Source of the DNA: Actinomycetes bacterium | Lineage (GTDB): Bacteria; Actinomycetota; Actinomycetes; Propionibacteriales; Propionibacteriaceae | DNA: 64,000 bases | Assembly: GCA_023393755.1 (NCBI GenBank) | Contig: JAEXCA010000108.1 | Coordinates: 1-64,000, forward strand | Reading direction: 5' to 3' | Shown: piece after piece, positions 19,801-28,709 of the stretch | Position numbering within the stretch: position 1 is the stretch's first letter | Layout: every line of letters begins with the position of its first letter | Translations under genes and position numbers: made by a program | The notes under the pieces: model-generated | Seen by the model: only the letters and a program-made list of their open reading frames with translations | Told to the model about the DNA's origin: nothing | Database searches by the model: none

Positions 19801-22062
19801 CTACCGCTTCACCTTCACCGTGCCGGTCGCCTCGCCCAGCCCCGCGACATCGGCCACCGGACCCGTGCCGTCCGCCGCCTCGGCCCTCAGCGTCCAGGTG
19901 TAGCTGCCCGGGGCCACCTTCCGGCCCTTGGCGTCACGGCCGTTCCACTGCAGCCCGCGCAGCGATCCGGAGGCGGTGGCCCTGGTGGCGATGCTCCGCA
20001 CCAGGACGCCGTTGGCGTTGCGGATCTCCAACGTTCCGGCCTTCAGCGGCTTGGTGGTGTCCAGTTCCGGACGCCAGGCCCTGCCCGCCCGGAACGAGGA
20101 CGGTGCCAGCATGCCGAGCAGTCGGGGCCGGCTGGTTCCGGTGCCCGGCAGCGTGGCAACCTCGATCGTGGTCTCGGTGACCCAGGCCACCTGACCGACG
20201 CCGTCGATCGCCACGCGGAAGCCGGTGGCCACCGGGACCGGACGCTTCTCCCCGGTCGCGACGTTCCACAGCTCGACGGTGCGCGAGTCCTCCTCGAGAC
20301 CCGGCGCGGGCGGGCCGTAGTGGAACACCAGCGCGTGGCCGTCGCCGAGCGCCTCGACCTTACCGTCGATGGCGTGGGACTCCTGGGTGCGGTAGTTGAT
20401 CACCTGGGCGGTGTAGCCCACCTCCGGGTAGCCGGACGAGACGGCGATCCAGTCGCCCCAGATCCGCAGGTCTCCGGCCCAGTACTCCGGCCCGGCCGGA
20501 AGGGTCAGGCTGAGCGGGGTGGCGGACGGCCGCGCCAGGTCACGGATCGTGACCGTCCTGCTCTCCTCGTTCAGGGTCGCCACCAGGCTGCCGAAGACGG
20601 CCGGGTAGAGCCCGGTGTCGTACCGCGTGCCGTCGACCCGCCGGACGAAGTCCTGGGTGGCGGCGTACGGCCCGGAGAGCCCCATCAGGTTGCTCTTCTG
20701 ACGTTGGTTGAACGTCCGCTTGGCGCCGTCGTAGTACTTGGTGCGCAACGAGGTGCAGCAGTCGGCCGCGCTCCGGGCACCGGAGGCGAAGGCGTTCCAG
20801 CCGGCGTCAACCGGACCGGTCAGGCGCACCTCCTTGCCGATGCCGCCGGCCGCGAAGGTGCGGTACCACAGCGGATTGGGAGCCGATTCGGGGTACGGCC
20901 GGGAATCGATCGCCAGCACCCGGTTCGGTGCCAGCGCCAGGCTGCCGACCTGGCTGGGAACCTTGCGACCGATGATCGACCAGGAAACCTTCAGCCCCTT
21001 GGTCAGCCGGCCGTAGACCACGCCCCTGCTGGCGTGAACCGCCGCGGCCAACGGGCGCGACGGGTCACGGAAACCGGTACCCTGCGGCCTCCTGATCGTG
21101 CCGGTCGAGGTGAGCTTCCGGACCCGGGAACCCTGGCTGAACCAGACGCCACCGCCCTTGCCGCCGGTCCAGTGGGTGACCTGGTCGACGCCCTGCGAGA
21201 CCTCGTAGGAGAGGTCCAGGTACCTGCTGTCGCCCTTGCGCAGGGTCACGCAGCTCGGCTTGGCGGGGGTCGCCAGGGCGGCCCGGCAGACCTGCAGCCT
21301 GGTCTTCGTCCCGACCAGGTAGTGGACCCGGTTGGCCGAGACCGCGATGTCCAGCAGGCCGGGGACGTGGATCGCAGCGGGGCCCTCGGTCCCGTCGGTG
21401 GGCGCGACCACCAGGTAGGTGCGTTCGTGCTGCTGGGCGTCGTAGCCCGAGGCCCGGGCGGCGACCGTCCGGCCGTCCGCCGAGATCGCCTGCGGCGTGG
21501 CGTCGGCCGGGGCACCGGTGCCGAACCGGACCGGCAGGTGCTGTGCCGTGGCGCCGGAGAGATCGAAGACCCGCCCGTCGTTGAGCACCACCCGGTTGCT
21601 CACCGCGTCCCTGATCCTCAGGCATTCGGAGACCACCGCGCTCTGCTCGGCGGTCACCGCCACCTTGCGCTGAGCGCCGGTGGCAGGCTCCCAGACGACG
21701 AAACCACCCAGTCTGGCGGTGTCACAGCCCTCGTCCGAGGTCACCAGATCGGTGAGTTCGAGCTTGTAGAAGACGCCCTGATAGCCGACCAGGGATCCCT
21801 GCCCGGCCAGCGTGTCGGGTAGCTGCTGCCAGGTCCTGCCATTGTTGCGCGAGTACTCGTGGACGAACTCCCGCGAGCTCACCTTCACCTGACGGACCAG
21901 GGTGTCGCCGCTGGCGGCGATCAGGCTGGTGTCGGCGTACATCCTGGGCAGCGGGATGCTGGTGACCGGGGCGAGAGTGCCGTCGGCCTGGGCCGGCGTC
22001 GCCTGGAGGAACGGAAGGAAGAGGGCGAGAACGCCGGCGAGAACGCCGAAGATGCGCCGCAT
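19801..22062 (-). CDS. Large secreted protein, beta-propeller-like with a C-terminal FlgD-type Ig domain
   Basis: 753 residues, function unknown. MRRIFGVLAGVLALFLPFLQ...AQADG is a Sec signal peptide. The body is a series of short beta-strand segments with recurring patterns (NNGRTWQQLPDT, VHYLVGTKTRLQVC, GGGVWFSQGSRVRKL, TVTIRDLARP, TVELWNVATGEKR), suggesting a WD/sialidase-like propeller; I cannot assign blade boundaries. The last 90 or so residues (LEIRNANGVLVRS ... LQWNGRDAKGRKVAPGSYTW) match the FlgD Ig-like fold found at the end of many extracellular proteins. Several cysteines, including CC, suggest disulfides. The ATG at 22062 has GAGGAGT 8 nt upstream. There is no cell-wall anchor motif at the C-terminus. 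Confidence 0.8.
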   Translation of the reverse strand: MRRIFGVLAGVLALFLPFLQATPAQADGTLAPVTSIPLPRMYADTSLIAASGDTLVRQVKVSSREFVHEYSRNNGRTWQQLPDTLAGQGSLVGYQGVFYKLELTDLVTSDEGCDTARLGGFVVWEPATGAQRKVAVTAEQSAVVSECLRIRDAVSNRVVLNDGRVFDLSGATAQHLPVRFGTGAPADATPQAISADGRTVAARASGYDAQQHERTYLVVAPTDGTEGPAAIHVPGLLDIAVSANRVHYLVGTKTRLQVCRAALATPAKPSCVTLRKGDSRYLDLSYEVSQGVDQVTHWTGGKGGGVWFSQGSRVRKLTSTGTIRRPQGTGFRDPSRPLAAAVHASRGVVYGRLTKGLKVSWSIIGRKVPSQVGSLALAPNRVLAIDSRPYPESAPNPLWYRTFAAGGIGKEVRLTGPVDAGWNAFASGARSAADCCTSLRTKYYDGAKRTFNQRQKSNLMGLSGPYAATQDFVRRVDGTRYDTGLYPAVFGSLVATLNEESRTVTIRDLARPSATPLSLTLPAGPEYWAGDLRIWGDWIAVSSGYPEVGYTAQVINYRTQESHAIDGKVEALGDGHALVFHYGPPAPGLEEDSRTVELWNVATGEKRPVPVATGFRVAIDGVGQVAWVTETTIEVATLPGTGTSRPRLLGMLAPSSFRAGRAWRPELDTTKPLKAGTLEIRNANGVLVRSIATRATASGSLRGLQWNGRDAKGRKVAPGSYTWTLRAEAADGTGPVADVAGLGEATGTVKVKR

Positions 22063-22185
22063 GATGACTCCTCGATGATCGGGGATGGTGCTCAACCTAC
22101 GCAGCTGGTGCCCAGGACGTGGCGGCGTACTCCTGGTTCTTCTCGCCGTCCCCGCCATCGCCGCCGCTCGACCGGGCGGCCGCGC

Positions 22186-23946
22186 TCAGGAGGCCGCCAG
22201 CCAGCGGCGCGCCAGCGCGATCCTCGCCTCGACCTGCTCGGTGGTGGCCTGCGCCAGGGACGGTCCGCCCGCTTCCCGGCGCAGGCCGGCGTGGACGTGG
22301 CTGTGCGGGACCCCCCTCACCCTCGCCAGCTGCGAGACCAGGGAGTTGAGCTCCTTGCGGCGGGTCTCCAGGGCACGGTGCAGACTGACCGATTCCGGAA
22401 CCCGCTCGCGGCGTTCCTGCCGCACCCGACGGGCCAACTGGCGACGCTGCCGCTGGGCGAGCAGGGACGCCACCTGGTCGGGCTCGAGCAGGCCGGGCAG
22501 GCCGAGGTAGTCGGCCTCGTCCGCGCTCTCCGGCTCGGCGAACAGCCCGAACTGGCGGTTCTCGAACATCACGTGGTCGAAGACCGCCTGCGACTCCAGC
22601 GCCTCGAACCGGCCGTCCTCGAGGTCGGCGGTGTTCTGGGTGCGGTTGGCCTCGGCGATGAGCGCGTCCTCCGGAGCCCAGAGATCCTCGTCGTGCTTGG
22701 GACGGCCCAGGACGTGATCCCGCTGCCGCTCCAGCGCACCGGCATGGGCCAGCAGGATCGGCACGGTCGGCAGGAAGACGGTGGCCAGCTCACCGCGTCG
22801 ACGGCTGCGGACGAACCGTCCGACCGCCTGGGCGAAGAACAGCGGGGTGGCGATCGCCGTGGCATAGACGCCCACCGCCAGCCGAGGCACGTCCACCCCC
22901 TCGGAGACCATGCGTACCGCCACCATCCAACGTTCCTCGGAAGCCGAGAACTCCTCGATCTTCCGGCTCGACCCCGCATCGTCGGAGAGCACCACCACAG
23001 CAGGCTCGCCGGTGATCGTGTGCAGTGCCCGCGCGTAGGCGCGGGCCTGTTGTTGATCGGTGGCGATCACCAGCCCTCCGGCGTCCGGAACGTGCCGGCG
23101 CACCTCGGTCAGCCGCTTGTCCGCCGAGCCGAGCACAGCGGCGATCCACTCCCCCTTCGGGTCCAGCGCGGTGCGCCAGGCCTGCGCGGTGACATCCTTG
23201 GGCAGCGGCTCCCCCAGCCCGACGGCCAGCTCGTCGCCGGCCCTGGTCCGCCACCGCATCCCGCCGCCGTAGGCCATGAACACCACCGGACGGACCACGT
23301 GGTCGCGCAGCGCCTCCGCGTAGCCGTAGGTGTAGTCGGCCACCGAGCGGCGGGTGCCGTCCGCCTCCTCGGCGTAGCTGACGAACGGGATCGGCGTGGC
23401 GTCCGAGCGGAACGGCGTACCGGTCAGCCCGAGTCGCCGGGTGGCCAGCGCGAAGGAGTTCGCGACCGCGTCCCCCCAGCTGAGGTTGTCCCCGGCGTGG
23501 TGGAGCTCGTCGAAGATCACCAGGGTGCGGGCCCGGACGGTGAGCGCCTCCCAGGCGAACGGACGCACCGCCACCCCGGCGTAGGTGACCACCATGCCGT
23601 GGTACTGCCGAGAGCGGCCCTTCCGCGAACCGCCCAGGCCTGGGTCAAGCTGGATACCTGCCTTCGCGGCCGCCTCGGCCCACTGCACCTTCAGGTGCTC
23701 GGTCGGCGCCACCACGATCACCTGCTCCACCCGGCGATCCGCCAGCAGTTCGGACGCCACCCGCAGCGCGAAGGTGGTCTTTCCCGCGCCGGGGGTCGCC
23801 ACGGCGAGGAAGTCCTGCGCGTCCAGCTCGCGGTAGCGGGCCAGCGCCTCCTCCTGCCAGGCCCGCAGCCGGGAGGCCGTACCCCACGCCGCCCGCCCCG
23901 GGAACGCCGGGGAGAGCTGCCAATGAGCGTGGACCGATTCAGACAT
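22186..23946 (-). CDS. SF2 DEAH-type helicase (actinobacterial conserved)
   Basis: 586 residues. Motif I is ATPGAGKTTFALRV (about residue 50), motif II FDELHHAG (DExH) and motif III LTGTPFRSD; the C-terminal RecA domain carries VRMVSEGVDVPRL (motif V) and FFAQAVGRFVRSRR (motif VI). This is the UvrB/RecG-like DEAD/DEAH layout of widespread but poorly characterised actinobacterial helicases. The C-terminal 150 residues are Arg/Gln-rich and probably helical (LLAQRQRRQLARRVRQERR). The ATG at 23946 lies alone on its strand, 123 nt upstream of the secreted-protein gene. A DNA-repair role is plausible but unproven. Confidence 0.9.
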   Translation of the reverse strand: MSESVHAHWQLSPAFPGRAAWGTASRLRAWQEEALARYRELDAQDFLAVATPGAGKTTFALRVASELLADRRVEQVIVVAPTEHLKVQWAEAAAKAGIQLDPGLGGSRKGRSRQYHGMVVTYAGVAVRPFAWEALTVRARTLVIFDELHHAGDNLSWGDAVANSFALATRRLGLTGTPFRSDATPIPFVSYAEEADGTRRSVADYTYGYAEALRDHVVRPVVFMAYGGGMRWRTRAGDELAVGLGEPLPKDVTAQAWRTALDPKGEWIAAVLGSADKRLTEVRRHVPDAGGLVIATDQQQARAYARALHTITGEPAVVVLSDDAGSSRKIEEFSASEERWMVAVRMVSEGVDVPRLAVGVYATAIATPLFFAQAVGRFVRSRRRGELATVFLPTVPILLAHAGALERQRDHVLGRPKHDEDLWAPEDALIAEANRTQNTADLEDGRFEALESQAVFDHVMFENRQFGLFAEPESADEADYLGLPGLLEPDQVASLLAQRQRRQLARRVRQERRERVPESVSLHRALETRRKELNSLVSQLARVRGVPHSHVHAGLRREAGGPSLAQATTEQVEARIALARRWLAAS

Positions 23947-24063
23947 GGGCGACCGAGGCTAGTGCCGGGTCGTCCTCAATTCGGCAGCGGCGCGCCGGTG
24001 AGCCTCAGGGTGTCCGAGCAGTGAACTGGATCCCACGCCGTCGGGTCGACAATGCCGCCCAGC

Positions 24064-24222
24064 GCGCATCCGCGCCGCATATCGCGCGGCTGCCGGCGTC
24101 GACCATTGCCAGTCGCGCAATGACGCCGCATACCGGGCAATTTCGAGGCCTCGTATGCGGTGCCGATGCGCACCACCCGACCAACCACCCCGATCGCCCA
24201 ACGATAAGCGGCGGCAATGCGC
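24064..24222. repeat. Four-unit intergenic repeat, copy 2
   Basis: Units A 24064-24083 and B 24115-24134 are direct; C 24152-24171 and D 24203-24222 are inverted. Unit A reads GCGCATCCGCGCCGCATATC. Start-to-start spacings of 51, 37 and 51 bp are identical to those at 1581-1739, although spacer sequences differ. Unit D is the most degenerate. It fills most of the 379-bp gap between the helicase and the first VapC gene; I see no gene in that gap. Confidence 0.8.
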
Positions 24223-24325
24223 GGCAAGACAACAGCCGTGCTCGCGGCCGCTGATCAGCGAACCCCAGCGCTTGCTGCGACTTCGCCGCTAGTGGGCCGT
24301 GACCACAGTCAGGACAGGCTCGTCT

Positions 24326-24736
24326 TCACTCCTGCCAGGGGTTGAGCAGTCGGACGCCCGTCCGCTCGAAGTCGCTGATGTTCCGCGTGACAAGCGTGAG
24401 ATCGTGCACGAGACCGGTGGCCGCGATGAGTGCATCCATCTCGGGCAACGGATCTGGGACGTGCAAGGCGGCCGCCACGATCGCGATCTGCTCGTCAACC
24501 GCCAGAACACGACCCCCCACCATCGGTCGGACATCCTCGTTGAGCCAGAGGCGAAGTGGACGCGCGCCGGCTGGGTCACTGCGCTCCTTGCGTCGCACGC
24601 CACGCTCCAACTCCAGCATCGTGATGGCGCTCAGCGCGAGATCGCCGATCTCCTGCCCTCGCAGCCAGGCCATCAGAGCCGACGACCGCTTCAAGCGCGC
24701 GTCGCTGATGATGTTCGTATCGAGCAGGTACTTCAC
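24326..24736 (-). CDS. vapC: VapC-type PIN-domain toxin (module 1)
   Basis: 136 residues. PIN-domain acidic residues: YLLDTNIISD (Asp near residue 6), the Glu in ITMLELERGV and the Asp in EMDALIAATG, with LVTRNISDF near the end. Members are Mg2+-dependent RNases, often acting on tRNA. The GTG at 24734-24736 overlaps the antitoxin stop (GTGA), the normal order of antitoxin then toxin. Longer upstream readings are shadows of the antitoxin frame. The module lies immediately outside the left 476-bp direct repeat of the sugar island. Confidence 0.92.
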   Translation of the reverse strand: MKYLLDTNIISDARLKRSSALMAWLRGQEIGDLALSAITMLELERGVRRKERSDPAGARPLRLWLNEDVRPMVGGRVLAVDEQIAIVAAALHVPDPLPEMDALIAATGLVHDLTLVTRNISDFERTGVRLLNPWQE

Positions 24737-24987
24737 AGGTCCAACTCGCGAGGCGCTTCCACCCGGCGCTGCGGCAGCTCCAACTCGATGTCCTCCGTGC
24801 CCCGTGCCCACAGCCGGTCACCCACGAGTTCCCGCTCACCAGAGAGCCGATCAAAGTCGGCGGCCGTCATCAGCACGTGTGAGCGGCGACCGTGATCGGT
24901 GATCGTGACAGGGCCCTGCTCGGCAGCTCGCTTCGCTGCCGAGACATCGCGATTGAACTCGCGACTCGTGATCGTGGTGCCGGTCAT
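24733..24987 (-). CDS. vapB: PhD/YefM-family antitoxin (module 1)
   Basis: 84 residues. The N-terminal PhD/YefM DNA-binding fold is TITSREFNRDVSAAKRAAEQ ... VTITDHGRRSHVLMTAADFDRL. The C-terminal tail DIELELPQRRVEAPRELDL would wrap the toxin. The start is uncertain: I use the ATG at 24987 by similarity, and an ATG at 25005 would add six residues. It is co-transcribed with the PIN toxin through a 4-nt overlap. The operator-like palindrome at 25010-25020 probably binds the complex. Confidence 0.85.
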   Translation of the reverse strand: MTGTTITSREFNRDVSAAKRAAEQGPVTITDHGRRSHVLMTAADFDRLSGERELVGDRLWARGTEDIELELPQRRVEAPRELDL

Positions 24988-25009
24988 CACTCTTCCCATC
25001 GCCATTGTG

Positions 25010-25027
25010 CCTACAGTAGGTATTTTA
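25010..25027 (-). promoter_or_regulatory. Antitoxin promoter with CCTACAGTAGG palindrome
   Basis: CCTACAGTAGG (25010-25020) is a perfect inverted repeat around one central base. On the minus strand it directly follows a TAAAAT -10-like hexamer (25022-25027). It should be the autoregulatory operator of the toxin-antitoxin operon. The same 11-mer sits at the matching edge of the second YjbR repeat (35176-35186), where no antitoxin follows. Confidence 0.6.
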
Positions 25028-25041
25028 GCAGGCCTCCAGCG

Positions 25042-25470
25042 TCAGTCCTCGGCCAAGCCTTGCGCAGCCAGCCAGTCCTTAGCGCGCTTGATGGACGCCC
25101 GGGCAAGCCACGCCTCCTGGACGACCTCGGTCAACTCCTCCAGCGACAGCTCACCCACCCTGCTGCCCCGCAGCAGCACAGACGGGTGCCCGTCGAAGTG
25201 CGGCGTGGTGAAGAAGGGCACGTCGCCGTTCCGCAGCAGGGCCTGCTTGTCGCCCTCGGTGCACGTCCAGAACACGATGACATCCGAGTACAGCTCTCCG
25301 GTCTGCGGGTCGACCGCGTCAGGGCGCGGGTTGCGAAAGAACACGAATGACCGGCCGTTGACCTGGTAGATCGGATTGCCCAGCGAGCCAGCGGTCTCTG
25401 TCACGAAGGGCATGGCCATCGCAACGTCGTGGATATCGGACAGGCGTGCCCGGCGTGAGCGCTTCACCAC
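25042..25470 (-). CDS. MmcQ/YjbR family protein, copy 1
   Basis: 142 residues. It starts MVKRSRRARLSDIHDVAMAM and has the family motifs YQVNGRSFVFFRNPRPD, VFWTCTEGDKQALL and FFTTPHFDGHPSVLL, ending LTEVVQEAWLARASIKRAK. YjbR-fold proteins are predicted DNA-binding or metal-site proteins (CyaY-like fold) of unsettled function. The start is the GTG at 25468-25470: a TACACT hexamer lies exactly 7 nt upstream with no Shine-Dalgarno, and the paralogue has the same layout. It stands between toxin-antitoxin module 1 and the GH3 operon. Confidence 0.88.
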   Translation of the reverse strand: MVKRSRRARLSDIHDVAMAMPFVTETAGSLGNPIYQVNGRSFVFFRNPRPDAVDPQTGELYSDVIVFWTCTEGDKQALLRNGDVPFFTTPHFDGHPSVLLRGSRVGELSLEELTEVVQEAWLARASIKRAKDWLAAQGLAED

Positions 25471-25596
25471 GAACCAGAGTGTAGTAAGACGCCCTGATGC
25501 CGCCGGCCACCGCGAAGTACCGACTACCGACGTTCTCTGAGAGCTGGGCCGAACGGTCCACGCCCCGCATCCGCGCAGCGGGTCGGGAACGGCGGC

Positions 25597-27834
25597 TCAC
25601 CGACCCGGCGGGTCGTCGCCAAGAATGATCGCCCGCACTTCCCCCGGGTCAAGATCGAGTCCCGGCCACGCCGCGATCCGACTGAACGGGAAGGCCGCCA
25701 TCATCTCCGCCCACCCGGACTCGCCAATGACGTGTTCGGCGGTCTCGGCGGGCATCCGGGCACGCACCACCTCGACGAGTCGGTCGCGTGCCGCCGGGTT
25801 GGCCAGGATCTCGCCCAGGGTCGACTGCAGGCTGAGTCCGCTCGGCTTCTCGTCGCCCACCACGTGAACGACCGCGGTGAGGCGCAGATCGCGGCTGGAC
25901 GCTCCCACCGAGAACTCGTAGTGCCCACCTTCGAGACGCCACTGTCGAGCCGCCGTGTCCCAGTAGCGCAACTCGTCCCAGCAGACCTCGATCGTCGCGC
26001 TACGTCGCGTCCCGGGCTCGAGGTCGCGGATGCAGACTCCCTTGAGCTCTCGGGGCGGCCGCGCCACGGCCGAGTTCTGCATGCCCACATAGAGCTGCGC
26101 AATCTCCCGCCCGCGTCGCTGACCCGTGTTCTGCAGGAGGAACTCCACGCGCACCCCGTTGCGGGTGGGGAGCACCTCCAGCTCGGAGTAGTCGAACTGG
26201 GTGTAGGAAAGGCCGTGCCCGAACGGGTACCGGACGTGGTGGCCGAGGGCGTCGTGACCGCGATAGCCGACGAACAGACCCTCGCCGTAGCGAACGGCGC
26301 CGGAGTCGCCCGGGAAGTGCAGGTAGGACGGCACGTCCTTCAGCGACAGCGGGATCGTCTCCGCCAGCCGCCCGGACGGAACGACGTCCCCAACCAGAAT
26401 GTCGCAGAGCGCCGAGCCGCCGGCCTGCCCCAGGAGCCAGCCGTGGACGATCGCCCCGGCCTGCTCGTCGAATGGAGCGACGTCGACCACCCCACCGGCG
26501 ACCAGCACGATGACGGTCCGGGGAGCGACGTCGAGCACGGCCGCGATCAGGTCGAGCTGGTCGTCGGGCAGGGCGAGACTGGTGCGGTCGGCACCCTCGG
26601 CCTCGGCCGCATCCGGCAGGCCGACCACCAGGACGGTGGTGGCGCAGGTTCCAGCGACGACCGTTGCCTCTTCCTGGAGTCGCGCCAGGGTCCGCGGATC
26701 AGTCGCGTCCAACGAGTAGCCGGGCGCGTACTCGATCGGAGTCTCAACGTAGCGCTCGCGGAGCGCGGCCAGCAGGTTGTCGGTGCTCGTCGGGTTGACC
26801 CGCGAACTGCCTCCACCCTGAATCCGGGGCTGGGCGGCGAGCGCGCCGATGACGGCGATCGACGAACTCGGCTGCAGCGGGAGCAGACCGTCGTTCTTGA
26901 GCAGCACCACCGCCCGGGCGGCCGCCTCGCGGGCGATCGCCTGCTGCCGCGCCGGATCCACGGGTTCGGCGGTCGCTGCCCGGGTCCGCTCGGCGAGGGT
27001 CGCCATCCGCCGGGCGGCGGCGGCCAGCATGCCGGGATCGAGGTCGCCGGACGCGATCGCACCGACGATGGCGTCGGTGGGCTGGCGGCCGGCGGCGGGC
27101 ATCTGGAGGTCGAGTCCCGCCTTGAGCGAGGCGACCCGGTCGGCCACGGCACCCCAGTCGGAGACCACGACCCCGTCATAGCCCCATTCCTGTCGCAGCA
27201 CCTCGGTCAGAAGCCAGCCGTTCTCTGCCGCGGGTACGCCGTTGATGCTGTTGTAGGCGCACATCACCACCCAGGGGCGCGCTGCCCGGACGACGTGTTC
27301 GAAGGCCCGTAGGTAGAGCTCCCGGAGGGTTCTCTCGTCGACCTCGGAGGAGACCCGGAGCCGGTCGGTCTCCTGGTTGTTGGCGGCGAAGTGCTTCGCG
27401 GTCGCCGCGACCCCCTCGGACTGAATGCCGTCCACCATCCCGGCCGCCAGCTGACCGGAAAGCCACGGATCCTCCGAGTAGTACTCGAAGTTCCGTCCGC
27501 CCAACGGCGATCGCTTGAGATTCAGGCCCGGGCCGAGCACGACATCCACCCCCAGGGACCGCGCCTCCCGCCCGATCGCCGCGCCCACCTGTCGGACGAG
27601 TTGCGCATCGAAGGTGGCGCCGAGGGCGACTGCGGGAGGGAAACAGGTTGCCGGCAGGCTTTCGCCGATGCCGAAGTTGTACTCGTCCGGCTGGCGACGG
27701 ATGCCGTGCGGGCCGTCGGCCAGCAGGAGCGCCGGGATGCCCGCCGCTGCCACGCCGTGGGTTCGCCAGAAGGTCGCACCGTTGGTCAGCGCCGCCTGGT
27801 CCTCGAGCGGCAGATCCTCGATCCTCGACGTCAT
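25597..27834 (-). CDS. GH3 beta-glycosidase (BglX-type)
   Basis: 745 residues, cytosolic (no signal peptide). It probably hydrolyses an oligosaccharide brought in by the adjacent ABC importer. The N-terminal barrel has LLLADGPHGIRR, KHFAANNQETDR (substrate Lys-His) and the nucleophile Asp226 in VVVSDWGAVAD. The second alpha/beta domain starts near VLLKNDGLLPL, and the C-terminal fibronectin-III-like domain carries EIAQLYVGM and RPPRELKG. The start ATG overlaps the permease stop (ATGA). It is the last gene of the four-gene operon 30960-25597. The precise sugar cannot be read from sequence. Confidence 0.94.
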   Translation of the reverse strand: MTSRIEDLPLEDQAALTNGATFWRTHGVAAAGIPALLLADGPHGIRRQPDEYNFGIGESLPATCFPPAVALGATFDAQLVRQVGAAIGREARSLGVDVVLGPGLNLKRSPLGGRNFEYYSEDPWLSGQLAAGMVDGIQSEGVAATAKHFAANNQETDRLRVSSEVDERTLRELYLRAFEHVVRAARPWVVMCAYNSINGVPAAENGWLLTEVLRQEWGYDGVVVSDWGAVADRVASLKAGLDLQMPAAGRQPTDAIVGAIASGDLDPGMLAAAARRMATLAERTRAATAEPVDPARQQAIAREAAARAVVLLKNDGLLPLQPSSSIAVIGALAAQPRIQGGGSSRVNPTSTDNLLAALRERYVETPIEYAPGYSLDATDPRTLARLQEEATVVAGTCATTVLVVGLPDAAEAEGADRTSLALPDDQLDLIAAVLDVAPRTVIVLVAGGVVDVAPFDEQAGAIVHGWLLGQAGGSALCDILVGDVVPSGRLAETIPLSLKDVPSYLHFPGDSGAVRYGEGLFVGYRGHDALGHHVRYPFGHGLSYTQFDYSELEVLPTRNGVRVEFLLQNTGQRRGREIAQLYVGMQNSAVARPPRELKGVCIRDLEPGTRRSATIEVCWDELRYWDTAARQWRLEGGHYEFSVGASSRDLRLTAVVHVVGDEKPSGLSLQSTLGEILANPAARDRLVEVVRARMPAETAEHVIGESGWAEMMAAFPFSRIAAWPGLDLDPGEVRAIILGDDPPGR

Positions 27835-28709
27835 TTCCCGATTCCTGCCGTGATGCCGGTGATGATCTGCTTCGTCGCCACGATGAACAGCACCAGCAGC
27901 GGGATCGTGGCGATCACCAGGCCGGCGAACAACGATGCCCAGTCGGTCTGGTACTCGCCGAAGAACTTGCTCAAGCCGACGCCGAGCGTGAAGCGCTCCG
28001 GGCTTCGTAGCAGGACCAGGGGCGTGAGGAAGTCGTTCCAGATCGGAACGAAGCGGAAGACCACCACCGTGGCGATGGCCGGCCGGACCAGCGGCACCGA
28101 GACGGCGACGAAGGACCGGATCGGCCCGGCGCCGTCGATCATCGCCGCCTCCTCCAGATCGAGCGGGAGTTGCCGGAAGAAGGCAGCGAACACGAAGACC
28201 GAGAACGGGATGCCGTTGGCCGCGTAGACCAGGACGAGGCTGAGGGGGTTGTCGATCAGCCGGAGGGCGTCCATCAGGTGGAACATCGGCAGGATCGCGA
28301 GCATGAAGGGGATGAACAGCCCTGAGATGAACAGCGCCTCCAGCAGCTCGCGGCCGCGGAACCGCCAGCGCGCCACGGCATAGGCGGCCGGCAGTGCCAC
28401 GATCGTGGACAGCCCGACCGACGCGATCGTGATGGTGAGGCTGTTGACCGTGTAGGTGGAGAACGACGCCTTGGTCCACGCGTTCACATAGTTCTGCAGC
28501 GTGGGGTCGGCAGGCCAGGGCCACGGCTCGATGGCGATCGCGAGGTGGGTTCGGAAGGAGTTCAGGATCATCGTGACCAGCGGAATGATCGAGACCGCCG
28601 CGTAGCCGCACAGCAACACCGCCACGACGGTCCCCCACACCGCCCGCCTGCTCTTGGTCCAGCGGGTCGGTGACGGTCCCCGGACGGGGTCGAGCAGCAC
28701 CGTGCTCAC
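27831..28709 (-). CDS. ABC sugar transporter permease (MalG/LacG-like)
   Basis: 292 residues with six membrane helices. The EAA loop is EEAAMIDGAGPIRSFVAVSVPLVRP, the contact to the ATPase, with the GAG of carbohydrate-uptake (CUT1) permeases. N-terminal helix: VWGTVVAVLLCGYAAVSIIPLV. The GTG at 28707-28709 overlaps the upstream permease stop, and its own stop overlaps the GH3 start. No ATP-binding subunit is encoded in the operon, so it probably uses a shared MsiK-type ATPase elsewhere. Confidence 0.94.
   Translation of the reverse strand: MSTVLLDPVRGPSPTRWTKSRRAVWGTVVAVLLCGYAAVSIIPLVTMILNSFRTHLAIAIEPWPWPADPTLQNYVNAWTKASFSTYTVNSLTITIASVGLSTIVALPAAYAVARWRFRGRELLEALFISGLFIPFMLAILPMFHLMDALRLIDNPLSLVLVYAANGIPFSVFVFAAFFRQLPLDLEEAAMIDGAGPIRSFVAVSVPLVRPAIATVVVFRFVPIWNDFLTPLVLLRSPERFTLGVGLSKFFGEYQTDWASLFAGLVIATIPLLVLFIVATKQIITGITAGIGK

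Larger units (their letters stand above)
25010..25485. repeat. Left 476-bp direct repeat (YjbR copy 1)
   Basis: Homologous over its length to 35176-35651 in the same orientation. It contains the complete YjbR gene, its promoter and, at the right-hand (3') side, the antitoxin operator palindrome where homology stops. About 10.2 kb separate the two copies. The encoded proteins differ at 16 of 142 residues by my alignment. Confidence 0.85.
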
